Made by a program: the position numbers and the translations under genes
Notes under the pieces: model-generated
Seen by the model: only the letters and a program-made list of their open reading frames with translations
The model's database searches: none
What the model was told of the DNA's origin: nothing
Shown: positions 33,865 through 43,864 of the stretch, piece after piece
Position numbering within the stretch: the stretch's first letter is position 1
Layout of the letters: each line of letters starts with the position of its first letter
Source of the DNA: PALSA-607 sp963825425
GTDB lineage: Bacteria > Actinomycetota > Actinomycetes > Acidothermales > Acidothermaceae
Direction: 5' to 3'
DNA: 64,000 bases
Assembly (NCBI GenBank): GCA_963825425.1
Contig: CAWGTF010000015.1
Span: 379,756-443,755 of the forward strand

Positions 33865-33994
33865 GCCGACTGAGCATCTCTTTTCTGGTCGCTTTGCTCT
33901 GCTCCGCTACAGGAGCAGACCTGCGCTGCTCCGCTACAGGAGCAGACCTGCGCTGCTCCGCTACGGGAGCAGAGCAAAGCGGCCAAGAGAGTCG
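33865..33994. repeat. triple-hairpin palindromic repeat family C, copy 1
   Basis: The outer arms GTCGCTTTGCTCTGCTCC and GGAGCAGAGCAAAGCGGCC frame three tandem ~27-bp units, each a small hairpin (CTGCTCCGCTACAGGAGCAG) joined by ACCTGCG. Further pairing of GCCGAC (33865) and GTCGGC (33994) extends the stem. It lies between the convergent SCO and antiporter genes. A related copy is at 41124-41229. Confidence 0.9.
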
Positions 33995-34046
33995 GCCTCC
34001 GCGCCCCGCAACCAGCGCGCAAATCGGCGCATGCTGCGAAGACGGG

Positions 34047-35555
34047 CTACTGGCCGCGGTCTCCGTACCAGGCGGCAAGTTTGCCGCGGCGGCTGACTGC
34101 TCGCAGGCGGCGCTCGGCTTCGACCCGCGCGGATGCCGTCGTCACGATCAGCAGCGCGTCGCCGCGGCGCAACTCGGTCTCGTTGTTCGGCACAAAGCTC
34201 ACGCCATCGCGGACGACGAGGGTGACCGCCGCGCCGCGAGGCAGCCGCAACTCGAAGATCTCAACTCCGTGCAGCTGCGATCCGGGTGGGATGCGCAGCT
34301 GCAGCACCTCGGCGTCGAGGTCCTCCAGTGGCGCGGCTTCGACGTCGATGTGCGACGGCTCGGCCGCGACTACCAGCCCGAGGAGGCGGGCGACCAACGG
34401 CAGCGTGGGTCCCTGCACGAGGGTGAACACGACGACGAGCACGAACACCAGCCCGAATAGCTCGCGGCTACGAGGAACGCCGGCGGTCACGGGGACGGTG
34501 GCCAGCACAATAGGTACCGCACCCCGAAGTCCGGCCCACGAAAGAAACAGCCGCTCGGCGCGACCAAAGGCCGCAGCGCGCACCCGCCGAATACCAAGCG
34601 GCAGCAGCGAAAGAGCGACCGATACGGGTCGGGCCAGCAGAAGCAGTGCCGAGCCGACGGCGATCGCGGGCAGGATCTCGCGCGGAAGCGCGGACGGAAT
34701 CACCAGCACTCCGAGCATCACGAACAGCGCGATCTGCGCCAGCCACGCGATTCCTTCAGCGAAGCTTCGCGTCGCGGGCCGATGGGGCAGCCGCGAGTTG
34801 CCAAGCAGCAGACCCGCCACGTACACCGCAAGGAATCCCGACGCGTGCGCGAGTGATGCGGTCGCGAATCCGGCGACGGCGAGCGCCAGTACCGCCAGCG
34901 GATACAGGCCGGACGCCGGCAGCGCCAGCCGGCGCAGCGCCTGAACGCCTCGAGCCACGCGACTCCGAAACCGATCGCTGCGCCGGCGACCAGCTCGTAG
35001 AACACCAACGCAACGACGATGCCTGGGTTGGTCTGCGGGTGGTGCGAGCTGAGCAACACCACGGCGATGACCGCGGGTGCGTCGTTCAGTCCCGACTCGA
35101 CCTCGAGCACTCCGGCGAGTCGCACGGGCAGTTTGAGCCTGCGCAGCATGGAAAAGACGGCCGCTGCATCGGTTGACGACACGATCGCGCCGAGCAGGAA
35201 CGCGAGCCGCCAGCCGCCCCCGAGCACGAGGTGCGCGACGAGCGCAGTCACGCTCATGCTGATCGCCGACCCCGAGGGTCGACAGCAGAACTGCAGGGAC
35301 GACGGCCGGCTTGACGTCGTCCCATCGCGTCGTGAGTCCACCCTCGGCGAGGATCACGACGAGCGCCGCGAGCCCGAGAGATTGCGCGCGTCGCGCGTCG
35401 TCGAAGTGGACGATGCTCTGCAGCGCCAGGCCGATCGCGAGGTAGACGAGCAGGCCGGGCAATCCGATGCGGGTCGCGAACCGGACCGCGACGATCGCGG
35501 CGAGCAGCACGACGGCACCAAGAAGCAGCGTCAGGTCGAGCTCGGTCGCGCCCAC
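34047..35555 (-). CDS. CPA1-type cation:proton antiporter with RCK_C domain (two frameshifts)
   Basis: The pieces assemble into one ~500-residue NhaP2/CvrA-like antiporter. The N-terminal helices (TLLLGAVVLLAAIVAVRFAT) are followed, after a shift near 35265, by the ion-site region GAIVSSTDAAAVFSMLRR and VESGLNDAPAVIAVVLL. After a second shift near 34955 come the last helices (FLSWAGLRGAVPIVLATVP) and a C-terminal TrkA-C-type domain (LRIPPGSQLHGVEIFELRLP). It likely exchanges K+ or Na+ for protons with nucleotide or dinucleotide control. It follows fthC by five bases. Confidence 0.85.
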   Translation of the reverse strand: MGATELDLTLLLGAVVLLAAIVAVRFATRIGLPGLLVYLAIGLALQSIVHFDDARRAQSLGLAALVVILAEGGLTTRWDDVKPAVVPAVLLSTLGVGDQHERDCARRAPRARGRLAARVPARRDRVVNRCSGRLFHAAQAQTARATRRSARGRVGTERRTRGHRRGVAQLAPPADQPRHRRCVGVLRAGRRRSDRFRSRVARGVQALRRLALPASGLYPLAVLALAVAGFATASLAHASGFLAVYVAGLLLGNSRLPHRPATRSFAEGIAWLAQIALFVMLGVLVIPSALPREILPAIAVGSALLLLARPVSVALSLLPLGIRRVRAAAFGRAERLFLSWAGLRGAVPIVLATVPVTAGVPRSRELFGLVFVLVVVFTLVQGPTLPLVARLLGLVVAAEPSHIDVEAAPLEDLDAEVLQLRIPPGSQLHGVEIFELRLPRGAAVTLVVRDGVSFVPNNETELRRGDALLIVTTASARVEAERRLRAVSRRGKLAAWYGDRGQ

Positions 35556-35560
35556 GAAGG

Positions 35561-36131
35561 TCAGCCGTCCGCGGCGGTACCGAAGTACCGCACCCCGCTC
35601 GGAGTCAGAACGCCGTCGACGATGCGGTCGTGCGGTTCAAACGGCACCGCATCGAGAACTTCTTCATCGTGGACGACGGCGAGCACGGTCTGCCCGCGCC
35701 GAACCCGAGTCAGCGCCCGGTCGTACGAACCGCGCCCGCGGCCCAGCCGGTGTCCGCGCAGATCGACCGCGAGTGCCGGGACGAGGACCACGTCGGCGTC
35801 GGTGATCGCATCGACTCCGAGCGGGGGGCCGTCCGGCACACTCGGTCCAGCCGAGGTCGAAGTCGGCCAACACGGTCGGCGCGAGCACCCGCACCTGCTG
35901 GTCGGCGAGCCAGTCGATGAGCGGACCGGTGCCCGGCTCGGTCCCGAACGAGAGGTACACCGCAACCACGCCCAGCGGCTCGGCGCGCACCCGCCACCCG
36001 AACTCAACCCCGAACGCGGCGGCGAGGGCGGCGGCGACCCGTGCTCGGTCGGCGTCCGTCTGCCGCCCTCGCCGCGCGAGCACGTCGCGGCGCAGGGACG
36101 CCTTGGCAGCGGCGACATCGGGAACGCTCAT
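35561..36131 (-). CDS. 5-formyltetrahydrofolate cyclo-ligase (frameshifted)
   Basis: The enzyme makes 5,10-methenyltetrahydrofolate from folinate. The N-terminal piece carries AKASLRRDVLARRGRQTDAD and VAVYLSFGTEPGTGPLIDWL. After a one-base shift near 35845 the C-terminal piece has DVVLVPALAVDLRGHRLGRG and the ATP-binding GRGRGSYDRAL, then the HDEEVLDAVPFEPHD segment. The usual ~190-residue length is restored on joining. A likely sequencing indel explains the break. It is the first gene of an operon with the antiporter. Confidence 0.88.
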
Positions 36132-36310
36132 CACCCATCCCCCTTCGTGTCCCGTTTGACCCTCTATGCGGTGGCAGCGCAACGACTTATCCCCCGGCTG
36201 GAGGCTTCGCAGCGGCGGGTGTCCATGCGAGCATCGCATGGGGAGTTGCGCCGCTTCGTTAACAGATGTGGTCACCTGACCGTGGCGACGAACACCGGAG
36301 GTGCCGGCAC

Positions 36311-38453
36311 ATGGCGTTGCGAACCCGGCTCTCCCTTGCCTTCGTTCTGATCGTCTTGGTCCCGATCCTGGTCGGCGCAATCGCGGTGCTGATCGCCGTC
36401 CCGCACATCTTGAAGAGCCAGATCGGCACCCGGCTGCGTACCGCCGGCGTCAGCGTCACCGACGTCCTGTCCGCGAGGTGCACGCAGGCGCAGCAGGCCG
36501 CGCAGCTGCTCGGATTCGAGGTGGCCACCTACGGCCCGCAGGCCGCGGTCACCCACATGGTCAGCGACCACGCGGTCGACTACGCGGTGGTGTCCGGGTC
36601 GGACGGCGCGATTGTCGCGAGTGCTGGTCAACTTGCCGGCGCCCCCGCGCAGATAGCGCGCCACCGCCAGCACGCGGTGCTGAACAGTTGCGGGGACGCG
36701 CAGAACGCGAACGTCGCGATCTCCAGCCGCGCGAGCTCTGGCGATCGCCGAGAGCCCACAGCTGAGCCAGGTCGCGGTCGCCTACTCGGTCGGTCCGACG
36801 ACGGCGGCGAGCCTTCGTTCCGGCGCTGTCGGGTTCGACCGGCGGTGACGCTCACGACCGGCGGCGCGCTGGTCTCCAGCACCCTGACGAGCACCCAAGC
36901 TGCGACGCAGACCGCGCCACGAGAGCGCAGGAAAGCGGCGACGAGCGCGACCCCGAAAGTCTTCGACGTCGGGGGCCGCATCCTGGCGTTCGTGCCGGCG
37001 TCCGCGAACGAGCCTTACGGCGTCATCGTCAGCGAGCCGGTGCCCAACACGACGAACCTGTCCTCGGTGCTGGCGGCGATCGTGGTCGTGACGATCCTGG
37101 CCGGACTTCGTCATGGGCCGCTTGCTGGCGCGGCTGATCTCAGGTCCGGTTGTCGAACTGTCCGAAGCGGCGGCGCGGGCGGCGAGCGGTGACCTCGACA
37201 TCGCGATTCCGGTGCGGAGCAAGGACGAGGTCGGTCAGCTGGCGACCGCCTTCAACCACATGACGAGTGAGTTGCAGACCTACATCCGCCAACTCGAGAG
37301 CAGCCGTGACGAGCTGCGGCAAAACCTCGACCGGCTCGGCGCGACGCTTACGCACACGCACGACCTCGGACGGGATTTTGGCGGTCGTGCTCGATACCGC
37401 GATCGGCAGCGCTCAGGCGACCGGCGGCGCGATCATGTTCCTCGACGCCGACGGCAATCTCACCGTGCAGGTGCGCCGCGGGGAGGTCGCCGAGAGCGTC
37501 GACGTCGGCACCGTCGTCCCGCTCGGCAAGGGCATCTCCGGACAGGTTGCCGTCACCGGTGAGCCGGTGTGCGGACAGGCCGGCGAGGGCCCGGGACTTC
37601 GACGAGTGCCCAGCGAGCCGGACGCCGCGTCAGTGATCGCCGTCCCGCTGAAGCAGTCCGGCCGGATCGTGGGCGTGCTGAACTTGTACGACAAGGCCGG
37701 CGCACGAGAGTTCACCGCCGCACAGACCTCGACACGATCCTCGCGTTCAGCACGCAGGCCGGCGTGGCAATCGACAACGTGTTGCTGCATCAAGAGGCGC
37801 AGCGCCTAAGCCTGACCGATCCACTTACGGGCCTGTGGAACTACCGCTACCTGACGATCGGCCTCGGCCACGAAATCGAGCGCGCCACCCGATTCAGTCG
37901 GCCGCTCGCGGCACTGATGCTCGACCTCGACCGGTTCAAGTCGATCAACGACAAGTACGGGCATCAGGTCGGCGACGCGGTGCTGATCGAGTTGGCCGGC
38001 CGGATGCGCGCCGAGGTTCGCGAGGTCGACACCGTCTCGCGCTACGGCGGCGAGGAGTTCGTGATCGTGCTTCCCGAGACCGACGCGATCGGTGCGGCGC
38101 GTCTTGCCGCTCGTCTCGGCACCGTCATCAGGTCGACGCCGTTCTGCTTCGACCTCGCGGCCGAACGGGCACACGCGTCGATCCGCGCAAGGGCCTCGCC
38201 GTGACTCGCCTCGATCGGCGTTGCGGTCTTCCCCGAGCACGGCAAGACGCCGTCGCGGTTGCTGCGCAGCGCCGACGATGCGTTGTACGCCGCTAAGGAC
38301 GCCGGCCGCGACGGCTGGCGCTTTGCACTAGCCACGGCAGGACGAAGACACGGACCAGGAACGCCGAGGTTCTCGTCGTCCCGGATACAGATATTGCGCT
38401 ACCTGAGGGCGCAGATCGCCCCCGTTTCCCCGACGACTGATCCAAAACGTTAG
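36311..38453 (+). pseudogene. membrane HAMP-GAF-GGDEF diguanylate cyclase (at least four frameshifts)
   Basis: The reading frames join into one ~700-residue sensor: a first membrane span (SLAFVLIVLVPILVGAIAVL), an extracytoplasmic domain, a second span (SSVLAAIVVVTILAGL), a HAMP domain (ELSEAAARAASGDLDIAIPV and TAFNHMTSELQTYIRQLESS), a GAF domain (LAVVLDTAIGSAQATGGAIM) and a GGDEF domain. The GGDEF core is intact: LTDPLTGLWNYRYL, LDRFKSINDKYGHQVGD and the active-site RYGGEEF. Shifts lie near 36690, 36800, 37105, 37370, 37730 and 38170. Such a protein makes cyclic-di-GMP; whether it is active in nature depends on whether these indels are real. Confidence 0.82.
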
Positions 38454-38462
38454 GGTTCGGTC

Positions 38463-39398
38463 ATGGCGGATCAAAAGGTCACCAAGGCCGTCATCCCTGC
38501 GGCCGGTCTCGGCACCCGGTTCCTGCCGGCCACCAAGGCGACGCCGAAGGAGATGCTGCCGGTCGTCGACAAGCCGGCGATCCAGTACGTCGTCGAGGAG
38601 GCCGTCGCGGCCGGGCTCGACGACATCTTGATGATCACGGGCCGCAGCAAGCGCGCACTCGAGGACCATTTCGACCGCAACTACGAACTCGAAGAGACGC
38701 TTCGCGCCAAGGGGGACGCCGACCGGTTGTCGCTCGTGCAAGAGGCGACCGATCTGGCGACGGTGCACTACGTGCGCCAGGGCGAACCGCGCGGCTTGGG
38801 CACGCCGTGCTGGTCGCCGCGCAGCACGTCGGCAACGAGGCCTTCGCGGTTCTGCTCGGTGACGACCTGATCGACGTGCGGGATCCACTGCTGTCGCGCA
38901 TGGTCGAGGTACAGCAGCGTCTCGGCGGCAGCGTCATCGCGTTGATCGAGGTCGAGCCGTCGCAGATCCATCTGTACGGGTGCGCCGCTGTGGAGGCGAC
39001 CGCCGAAGACGACGTCGTCTGGTCACCGATCTGGTCGAGAAGCCGAAGACGAACGCACCGAGCAATCTCGCGATCATCGGCCGGTACGTGATCGCGCCGG
39101 AGATCTTCGACGTGCTGCGCGAGACACCTCCGGGGGCGGGTGGCGAGATCCAGCTCACCGATGCGTTGCGGGTGCTCGCCGGCCGCGCCGACCACGGCGG
39201 GCCGGTGCACGGCGTGTTGTTCCGCGGCCGGCGATACGACACCGGCGATCGCGCCGAGTATCTGCGGGCCGTGATCACGCTGGCCGTCGGACGCGCCGAC
39301 CTCGGCCCCGATTTGCTTGCCTGGCTTCGCGATGTTCGTCAAGCAGCAGGACGCCGCTTCCGAGGACCGTCGCTTCCGAGGACCGCGCACGGGCATGA
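38463..39398 (+). CDS. galU: UTP-glucose-1-phosphate uridylyltransferase (three frameshifts)
   Basis: GalU makes UDP-glucose for envelope glycans. The start has the canonical KAVIPAAGLGTRFLPATKAT and PKEMLPVVDKPAIQYVVEEA. The second part, one frame away, has AFAVLLGDDLIDVRDPLLSR; the third has LVTDLVEKPKTNAPSNLAII and GGEIQLTDALRVLAG. Shifts fall near 38805, 39020 and 39330. The gene ends at a TGA overlapping the MoeA start. GalU is normally essential or important, so these breaks are most likely sequence errors. Confidence 0.9.
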
Positions 39399-40618
39399 GG
39401 ACCGTCGACGAACACCTGACTGCGGTGCTCGGGACGCTTGGTCCGCTGCCACCACTCGAGGTGAACCTGCTCGACGCGCACGGCTGCGCTCTCGCCGAAG
39501 ACATCGTGGCGTGGCGGCCGCTGCCGGGCTTCGACAACTCGTCGATGGACGGTTACGCGGTGCGATCGGTCGATGTCGCGTCGGCGACGCCGGAGACTCC
39601 AGTTGAGTTGCCGGTGATCGGCGACATCGCGGCCGGTAGCGGCGGCGTCTATTCGGTGAACACCGGCCTCGCGGTTCGCATCATGACCGGCGCGCCGATT
39701 CCGGCCGGCGCCGACTGCGTGATTCCCGTCGAGTGGACCGACGGCGGCGTCGCGCGCGTTCGGATCAACTACGCGCCGCCGGCCGGATTGAGCATCCGGC
39801 GCACGGGCGAAGACGTTGTTGCCGGCGAGACAGTGCTGACGAAGGGCACCTCGCTCGGTGCGCCGCAGATCGGTCTGCTCGCCGCGATCGGACGTGCCCG
39901 AGTCTTGATCCGGCCGCGCCCTCGAGTGGTGATCTTCTCGACGGGCAATGAGCTCGTCGACGTCGGCGTCGAGCCAGGGCCGGCGCAGCTCACCGAATCG
40001 AACAGCTATGCACTTTCTGCTGCCGCCCGCGAAGCCGGCGCCATCGCCTACCGGGTCGGCATCGTCCCCGACGACCCCACCAAACTCATGTCGCTCATCG
40101 AGGACCAGCTGGTGCGCGCCGACCTCGTCGTGACGACCGGCGGCGTGAGTGCCGGCGCGTACGACACGGTGAAAGCGGTGCTGTCGCGGCTCGGCACGGT
40201 CGAGTTCTTGAAGGTCGCGATGCAGCCCGGCATGCCGCAGGGGTTCGGCACCGTCGGGCCTGATTCGACGCCGATCTTCACGCTGCCAGGCAATCCGGTG
40301 AGCGCGTACGTGTCGTTCGAGGTCTTCGTGCGGCCGGCGATCCGTCGCATGCTCGGCGTCCTGCCGCTCTATCGCCCGCTCGTTCGCGCGCGATTGGCGC
40401 AGCCGATCACCAAGACCGAAGGCAAGCGCGCGTACGTGCGCGCGCGCCTCGACGTTACCGACGGCGCGTACGTCGTGACGCCCGTCGGTGGCATGGGCTC
40501 GCACCTGGTCGCCGACCTCGCGCTGGCCAACGCGTTCATCGTCGCGCCCGACCACGTCTCCGAGATTCCGACCGGCGCGACCGTGTCGGTGATGATGCTC
40601 GAGCGGCGCCAGACGTGA
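39395..40618 (+). CDS. MoeA/gephyrin-like protein, candidate divisome protein Glp
   Basis: This 407-residue MoeA-type protein has all domains: NSSMDGYAVRSVDV, MTGAPIPAGADCVIPVEWTD, FSTGNELVDVGVEPGPAQL, VVTTGGVSAGAYDTV and LPGNPVSAYVSFEVFVRPAI. MoeA inserts molybdate into molybdopterin, and MoaC and Mog are adjacent. In mycobacteria and corynebacteria a MoeA paralogue (Glp) instead binds FtsZ and the membrane protein GlpR; a GlpR/SepX homologue is found 2 kb downstream. Both roles are possible. The start overlaps the galU stop (ATGA). Confidence 0.92.
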   Translation: MRTVDEHLTAVLGTLGPLPPLEVNLLDAHGCALAEDIVAWRPLPGFDNSSMDGYAVRSVDVASATPETPVELPVIGDIAAGSGGVYSVNTGLAVRIMTGAPIPAGADCVIPVEWTDGGVARVRINYAPPAGLSIRRTGEDVVAGETVLTKGTSLGAPQIGLLAAIGRARVLIRPRPRVVIFSTGNELVDVGVEPGPAQLTESNSYALSAAAREAGAIAYRVGIVPDDPTKLMSLIEDQLVRADLVVTTGGVSAGAYDTVKAVLSRLGTVEFLKVAMQPGMPQGFGTVGPDSTPIFTLPGNPVSAYVSFEVFVRPAIRRMLGVLPLYRPLVRARLAQPITKTEGKRAYVRARLDVTDGAYVVTPVGGMGSHLVADLALANAFIVAPDHVSEIPTGATVSVMMLERRQT

Positions 40619-41090
40619 CGGGCTTCTCGCACCTCGACTCTCGCGGCGCCGCGCACATGGTCGACGTCTCAGGCAAAGAGATCACCGCGCGGACGGCGAC
40701 AGCATCCGGTCGTGTTCTCGTGTCGCCGGCTGTCGTCGCGTTGCTGCGCGAGGGCGGGGTCCCCAAGGGCGATGCGCTCGCCGTCGCGCGGCTGGCCGGG
40801 ATTCAAGGTGCGAAGCGCACACCAGATCTGGTGCCGCTCGCGCACCCGATCGCGCTGCACGGCGTGACCGTTGACCTGTCGGTCGAGGACGACTGCGGTT
40901 CGCATCGTCGGCCACCGCCCGAACTGCCGACCGCACCGGCGTCGAGATGGAAGCGCTGACCGCTGTGGCCGTCGCCGGACTCGCGCTGATCGACATGGTC
41001 AAGGCGGTCGATCCGGGTGCGGTGATCACCGACGTCCGGGTCGAGGAGAAGACTGGCGGCTCCAAAGGCCCCTGGACCCGTCCCACCTGA
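40615..41090 (+). CDS. moaC: cyclic pyranopterin monophosphate synthase (frameshifted)
   Basis: MoaC makes cyclic pyranopterin monophosphate, the first stable molybdenum-cofactor intermediate. The N-terminal part has HLDSRGAAHMVDVSGKEITA and the KRTPDLVPLAHPIALHGVTV signature. Near 40912 the frame shifts; the correct continuation holds GVEMEALTAVAVAGLALIDM, then VKAVDPG and ending EEKTGGSKGPW. The GTG start overlaps the moeA stop. Normal length is restored on joining. Confidence 0.9.
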
Positions 41091-41123
41091 TCAGCGCGGC
41101 CCTGCGCCGACGGCTTCCGGATG

Positions 41124-41229
41124 TCTTTCCCGCGCGCTTTGCTCTGCTCGCTATATAGGAGCAGACCTGCTCTGCCGCATAGGAGCAGACCTGCTCTGCT
41201 ATATAGGAGCAGAGCAAAGCGGCCGGAAG
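41124..41229. repeat. triple-hairpin palindromic repeat family C, copy 2
   Basis: The outer arms CGCTTTGCTCTGCTC and GAGCAGAGCAAAGCG enclose three CTGCTC/GAGCAG hairpins with ATATAGG or CGCATAGG in the loops, joined by ACCTG. TCTTTCC and GGAAGA extend the stem. The same plan as copy 1 at 33865, with a different loop sequence. It lies between moaC and mog. Confidence 0.9.
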
Positions 41230-41316
41230 AGCTTTTCCCTGGCCGGGGATTCTCGAACGAGAAGGGCGTATTGCCCCACGAGCGCGCGACCCGCCGCGAT
41301 GCACTAGTTTCGCGTC

Positions 41317-41873
41317 ATGCCGACCGTCGCGAGCGCTGAGCTGATGGCGTCGCCGACCCCTCGGGCGCTCGTCATCACCGCGTCCGACCGCGCGTCGGCC
41401 GGCATGTACGCCGACAAGGGCGGTCCGCTGATCATCGACGGCGCTGCACGCGATCGGGCTTCGAGGCGGACGGTCCGATCGTGGTGCCCGACGGCGCGCC
41501 CGTCGAGGTCGCCCTCCGCTCGGGCATCGAAGCCGCGTACGACGTGATCATCACGACCGGCGGCACCGGCCTCGGTCCGCGCGACCACACCCCACAGATG
41601 ACCGCGCAGGTGCTCGACTACGAGGTGCCGGGCATTGCGGAAGCGATCCGGGCGGCGGCACGCGTCGACGTCCCGACTGCTGTTCTTGGTCGTGGCCTTG
41701 CAGGCGTCGCCGGACGCACGCTCATCGTGAACCTGCCCGGATCGACGAGTGCGGTGCGCGACGGGATGGCGGTTTTGGCGCCGATCCTCCAGCATGCTGT
41801 CGAGCAACTCGCAGGGGGCAACCATGGCGATCACGGTGGCCCGCACGCACATGACCCCGATCAGCAGGGATAG
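41317..41873 (+). CDS. mog: molybdopterin adenylyltransferase Mog/MoaB type (frameshifted)
   Basis: This protein adenylylates molybdopterin before molybdate insertion. It begins with ALVITASDRASAGMYADKGG; after a one-base shift near 41460 the main frame continues DGAPVEVALRSGIEAAYDVI and the active-site signature ITTGGTGLGPRDHTPQMTAQ. The end of the protein is VNLPGSTSAVRDGMAVLAP. The family is MoaB/Mog; either symbol could apply. It follows the triple-hairpin repeat and precedes rimJ by six bases. Confidence 0.88.
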
Positions 41874-41879
41874 GCGCAC

Positions 41880-42491
41880 GTGAGCGTGGGCTGGCCAGTA
41901 GTCCTTGAGCACGGCCCGGTGCGGCTGCGGCCACTGCGACTGCGCGATGCCGGCGAGTGGCGGATGACGCGGTTGATGAATCGCGACTGGCTCGAACCGT
42001 GGGAAGCGACGACGCCCGGGGTCACGCCGAGCGACGCCGGCCGGGGGTACGGCGACGCCGTTCGCGCCCTGCGACGCGACGCCCGGCTCGGGCTGTGCTA
42101 CCCGTTCGCCCTGCTCGTTGGGGAGCAGTTCGCTGGCCAGGTCACGGTCGGCGCGATCGCGCGCGGCTCGGCGAACTCCGCCTATCTCGGCTACTGGATC
42201 GCGCGCCAGTTCGCCGGGCGGGGCATCATGCCGACGGCGCTTGCGATGGTCATCGATCACTGCTTCGGGGACGCCGGGTTGCATCGCGTCGAGGCCAACA
42301 TCAGGCCCGAGAACGCGGCGAGCCGCCGGGTGGTCGAGAAGTTGGGCTTCCGGCTCGAGGGCACCCGCGAGCGCTACATCCACATCGCCGGCGCGTGGTG
42401 CGACCACTTGTCGTACGCGCTTACGGTCGAGGACGTGCCGGGCGGCGTGCTCCCGCGCTGGCTCGCGCGACTGGCGGCGGCGCCAAGTTGA
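41880..42491 (+). CDS. rimJ: GNAT acetyltransferase, RimJ/RimL type
   Basis: This 203-residue GNAT enzyme has PVRLRPLRLRDAGEWRMTRL at the start, AYLGYWIARQFAGRGIMPTA for acetyl-CoA binding and the PENAASRRVVEKLGFRLEGT motif typical of the ribosomal-protein N-acetyltransferase group. It likely acetylates a protein N-terminus; the substrate is inferred. It sits between the cofactor genes and sepX, a gene order common in actinobacteria. Confidence 0.9.
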   Translation: MSVGWPVVLEHGPVRLRPLRLRDAGEWRMTRLMNRDWLEPWEATTPGVTPSDAGRGYGDAVRALRRDARLGLCYPFALLVGEQFAGQVTVGAIARGSANSAYLGYWIARQFAGRGIMPTALAMVIDHCFGDAGLHRVEANIRPENAASRRVVEKLGFRLEGTRERYIHIAGAWCDHLSYALTVEDVPGGVLPRWLARLAAAPS

Positions 42492-42609
42492 GCAGCGCCG
42501 ACTCGACCTGAGCCGGCCGCCTGCGAAGGCAAACGCGAAGTCGACATATTCCCCGACACACCACCGATGTGCTCGTCACATCCGTCACTCGTGTCTAGCG
42601 TGACGAAGT

Positions 42610-43524
42610 GTGAGCAGCCTCATCGTCCTTGGCATCATGGGGATTTGGATCCTGGTGCTCGTCCCGATGTGGCTCAACCGGCACGAAGCCGACAGCGCGA
42701 GTCGCTCGATGGACACCTTCTCGACCGCGATGCGAGTGCTCTCGCGCCGCGGCCCGTCGCGGGCTCAGCGCGCCCGCTCCGATCGCTCCGACCATTTTGC
42801 CCAGGGTCAATACCTCGTGATGCCACGCGACAATTGGGGAGTCACCGTGGACAACCAGACCGACATGTCACCCGCCCGGCGCCGGCTTCGGATACCGCTC
42901 CACCTGCCCGCGCGCCGACAGTCGTACGCGACGAGCGGCCGGGCCCAGCTGATCGCCCGCCGCCGCCGGATCGCCGTGGGCTTCGCCGCCCTCGTGATCG
43001 GACTCGCGCTCTCCGCCGAGTTCGCGCACACGTCGTGGTGGTTCGAACTCGGCGCCGGACTGGCACTCGCGGGCTACCTGATCCACCTGCGCACCGAGGC
43101 GATCCGGACCTCAGAGATGCGGCGCCGCCGACTCGCTCGCGCGGCGAGAGCAGCAGCGCCGTACGCAGCGCGGACGGCGGGGGGCGAGCGTTACTACGCC
43201 GCTCGCGTCCGGCACGACGCTGATGTCGAGTCGGTCGCGACTGAAACTGTCAGCGTGGTCAGCGCCTCTGGAACAGAGGATGGATCGCGATGGGAACCCA
43301 TCGCCGTCCCGCTACCGACTTATGTTTCGAAGCCGGTTGTGTCGCGTCCGGCTACGGCAGCACCGAGGGCGGACGTCGAGTCGGGCCCAGTCATCGACCT
43401 GACCCAACCGGGGAAGTGGATCGATTCGCAGGTCGACGTCCGGCATCTGCTGCTTGACGACGAACCGCCCGAGGTCGACGAGCTCGACGCGATTCTCGCC
43501 CGCCGGCGGGCCGTCAACCACTAG
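42610..43524 (+). CDS. sepX: SepX/GlpR divisome membrane protein
   Basis: This 304-residue protein starts SSLIVLGIMGIWILVLVPMW with the N-terminal membrane segment, then has AQGQYLVMPRDN-type spacing and a second two-helix membrane region (RIAVGFAALVIGLALSAEFA and WFELGAGLALAGYLIHL). The C-terminal half is disordered and ends in an acidic segment. It matches actinobacterial SepX/GlpR, which connects the FtsZ-ring with the wall-growth apparatus and binds Glp. The gene is close to the gephyrin-like gene at 39395. The start codon is GTG. Confidence 0.88.
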   Translation: MSSLIVLGIMGIWILVLVPMWLNRHEADSASRSMDTFSTAMRVLSRRGPSRAQRARSDRSDHFAQGQYLVMPRDNWGVTVDNQTDMSPARRRLRIPLHLPARRQSYATSGRAQLIARRRRIAVGFAALVIGLALSAEFAHTSWWFELGAGLALAGYLIHLRTEAIRTSEMRRRRLARAARAAAPYAARTAGGERYYAARVRHDADVESVATETVSVVSASGTEDGSRWEPIAVPLPTYVSKPVVSRPATAAPRADVESGPVIDLTQPGKWIDSQVDVRHLLLDDEPPEVDELDAILARRRAVNH

Positions 43525-43576
43525 AGAGCGACCGGGGCGTCGCGATGCCGGGTGGTAACCTGACGAGTCCCATTTT

Positions 43577-43652
<76 letters not shown>

Positions 43653-43744
43653 CTCTGTGGTTGACCCCTCGCCGCAGTCAGAGGCCAGTTCACATCTGGC
43701 TATTGCACCTTCGGTTGTACTTAATAGGCCGATTGGGTGGTCTT

Positions 43745-43771
43745 GCGAGGCTTTACGCTCCCTTTCCTCGC
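43745..43771. terminator. short hairpin between tRNA-Ala and the CWB2 gene
   Basis: GCGAGG (43745-43750) and CCTCGC (43766-43771) form a 6-bp stem around a 15-base loop. It could terminate the tRNA transcript or be part of the promoter region of the CWB2 gene. Confidence 0.35.
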
Positions 43772-43864
43772 GGGCCGTTACATTGCGGTGACGCTTCGGG
43801 ACAGACGCGGGCGCCGGTCGCCCGAGGCTGACCGTGCCACTGACTTCGCTCTGGGGGAAACGTA

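Noticed and set aside
33865..33994. CRISPR or integron attC array
   Set aside because: The repeats are hairpins of the same sequence without variable spacers and no cas or integrase gene is present.
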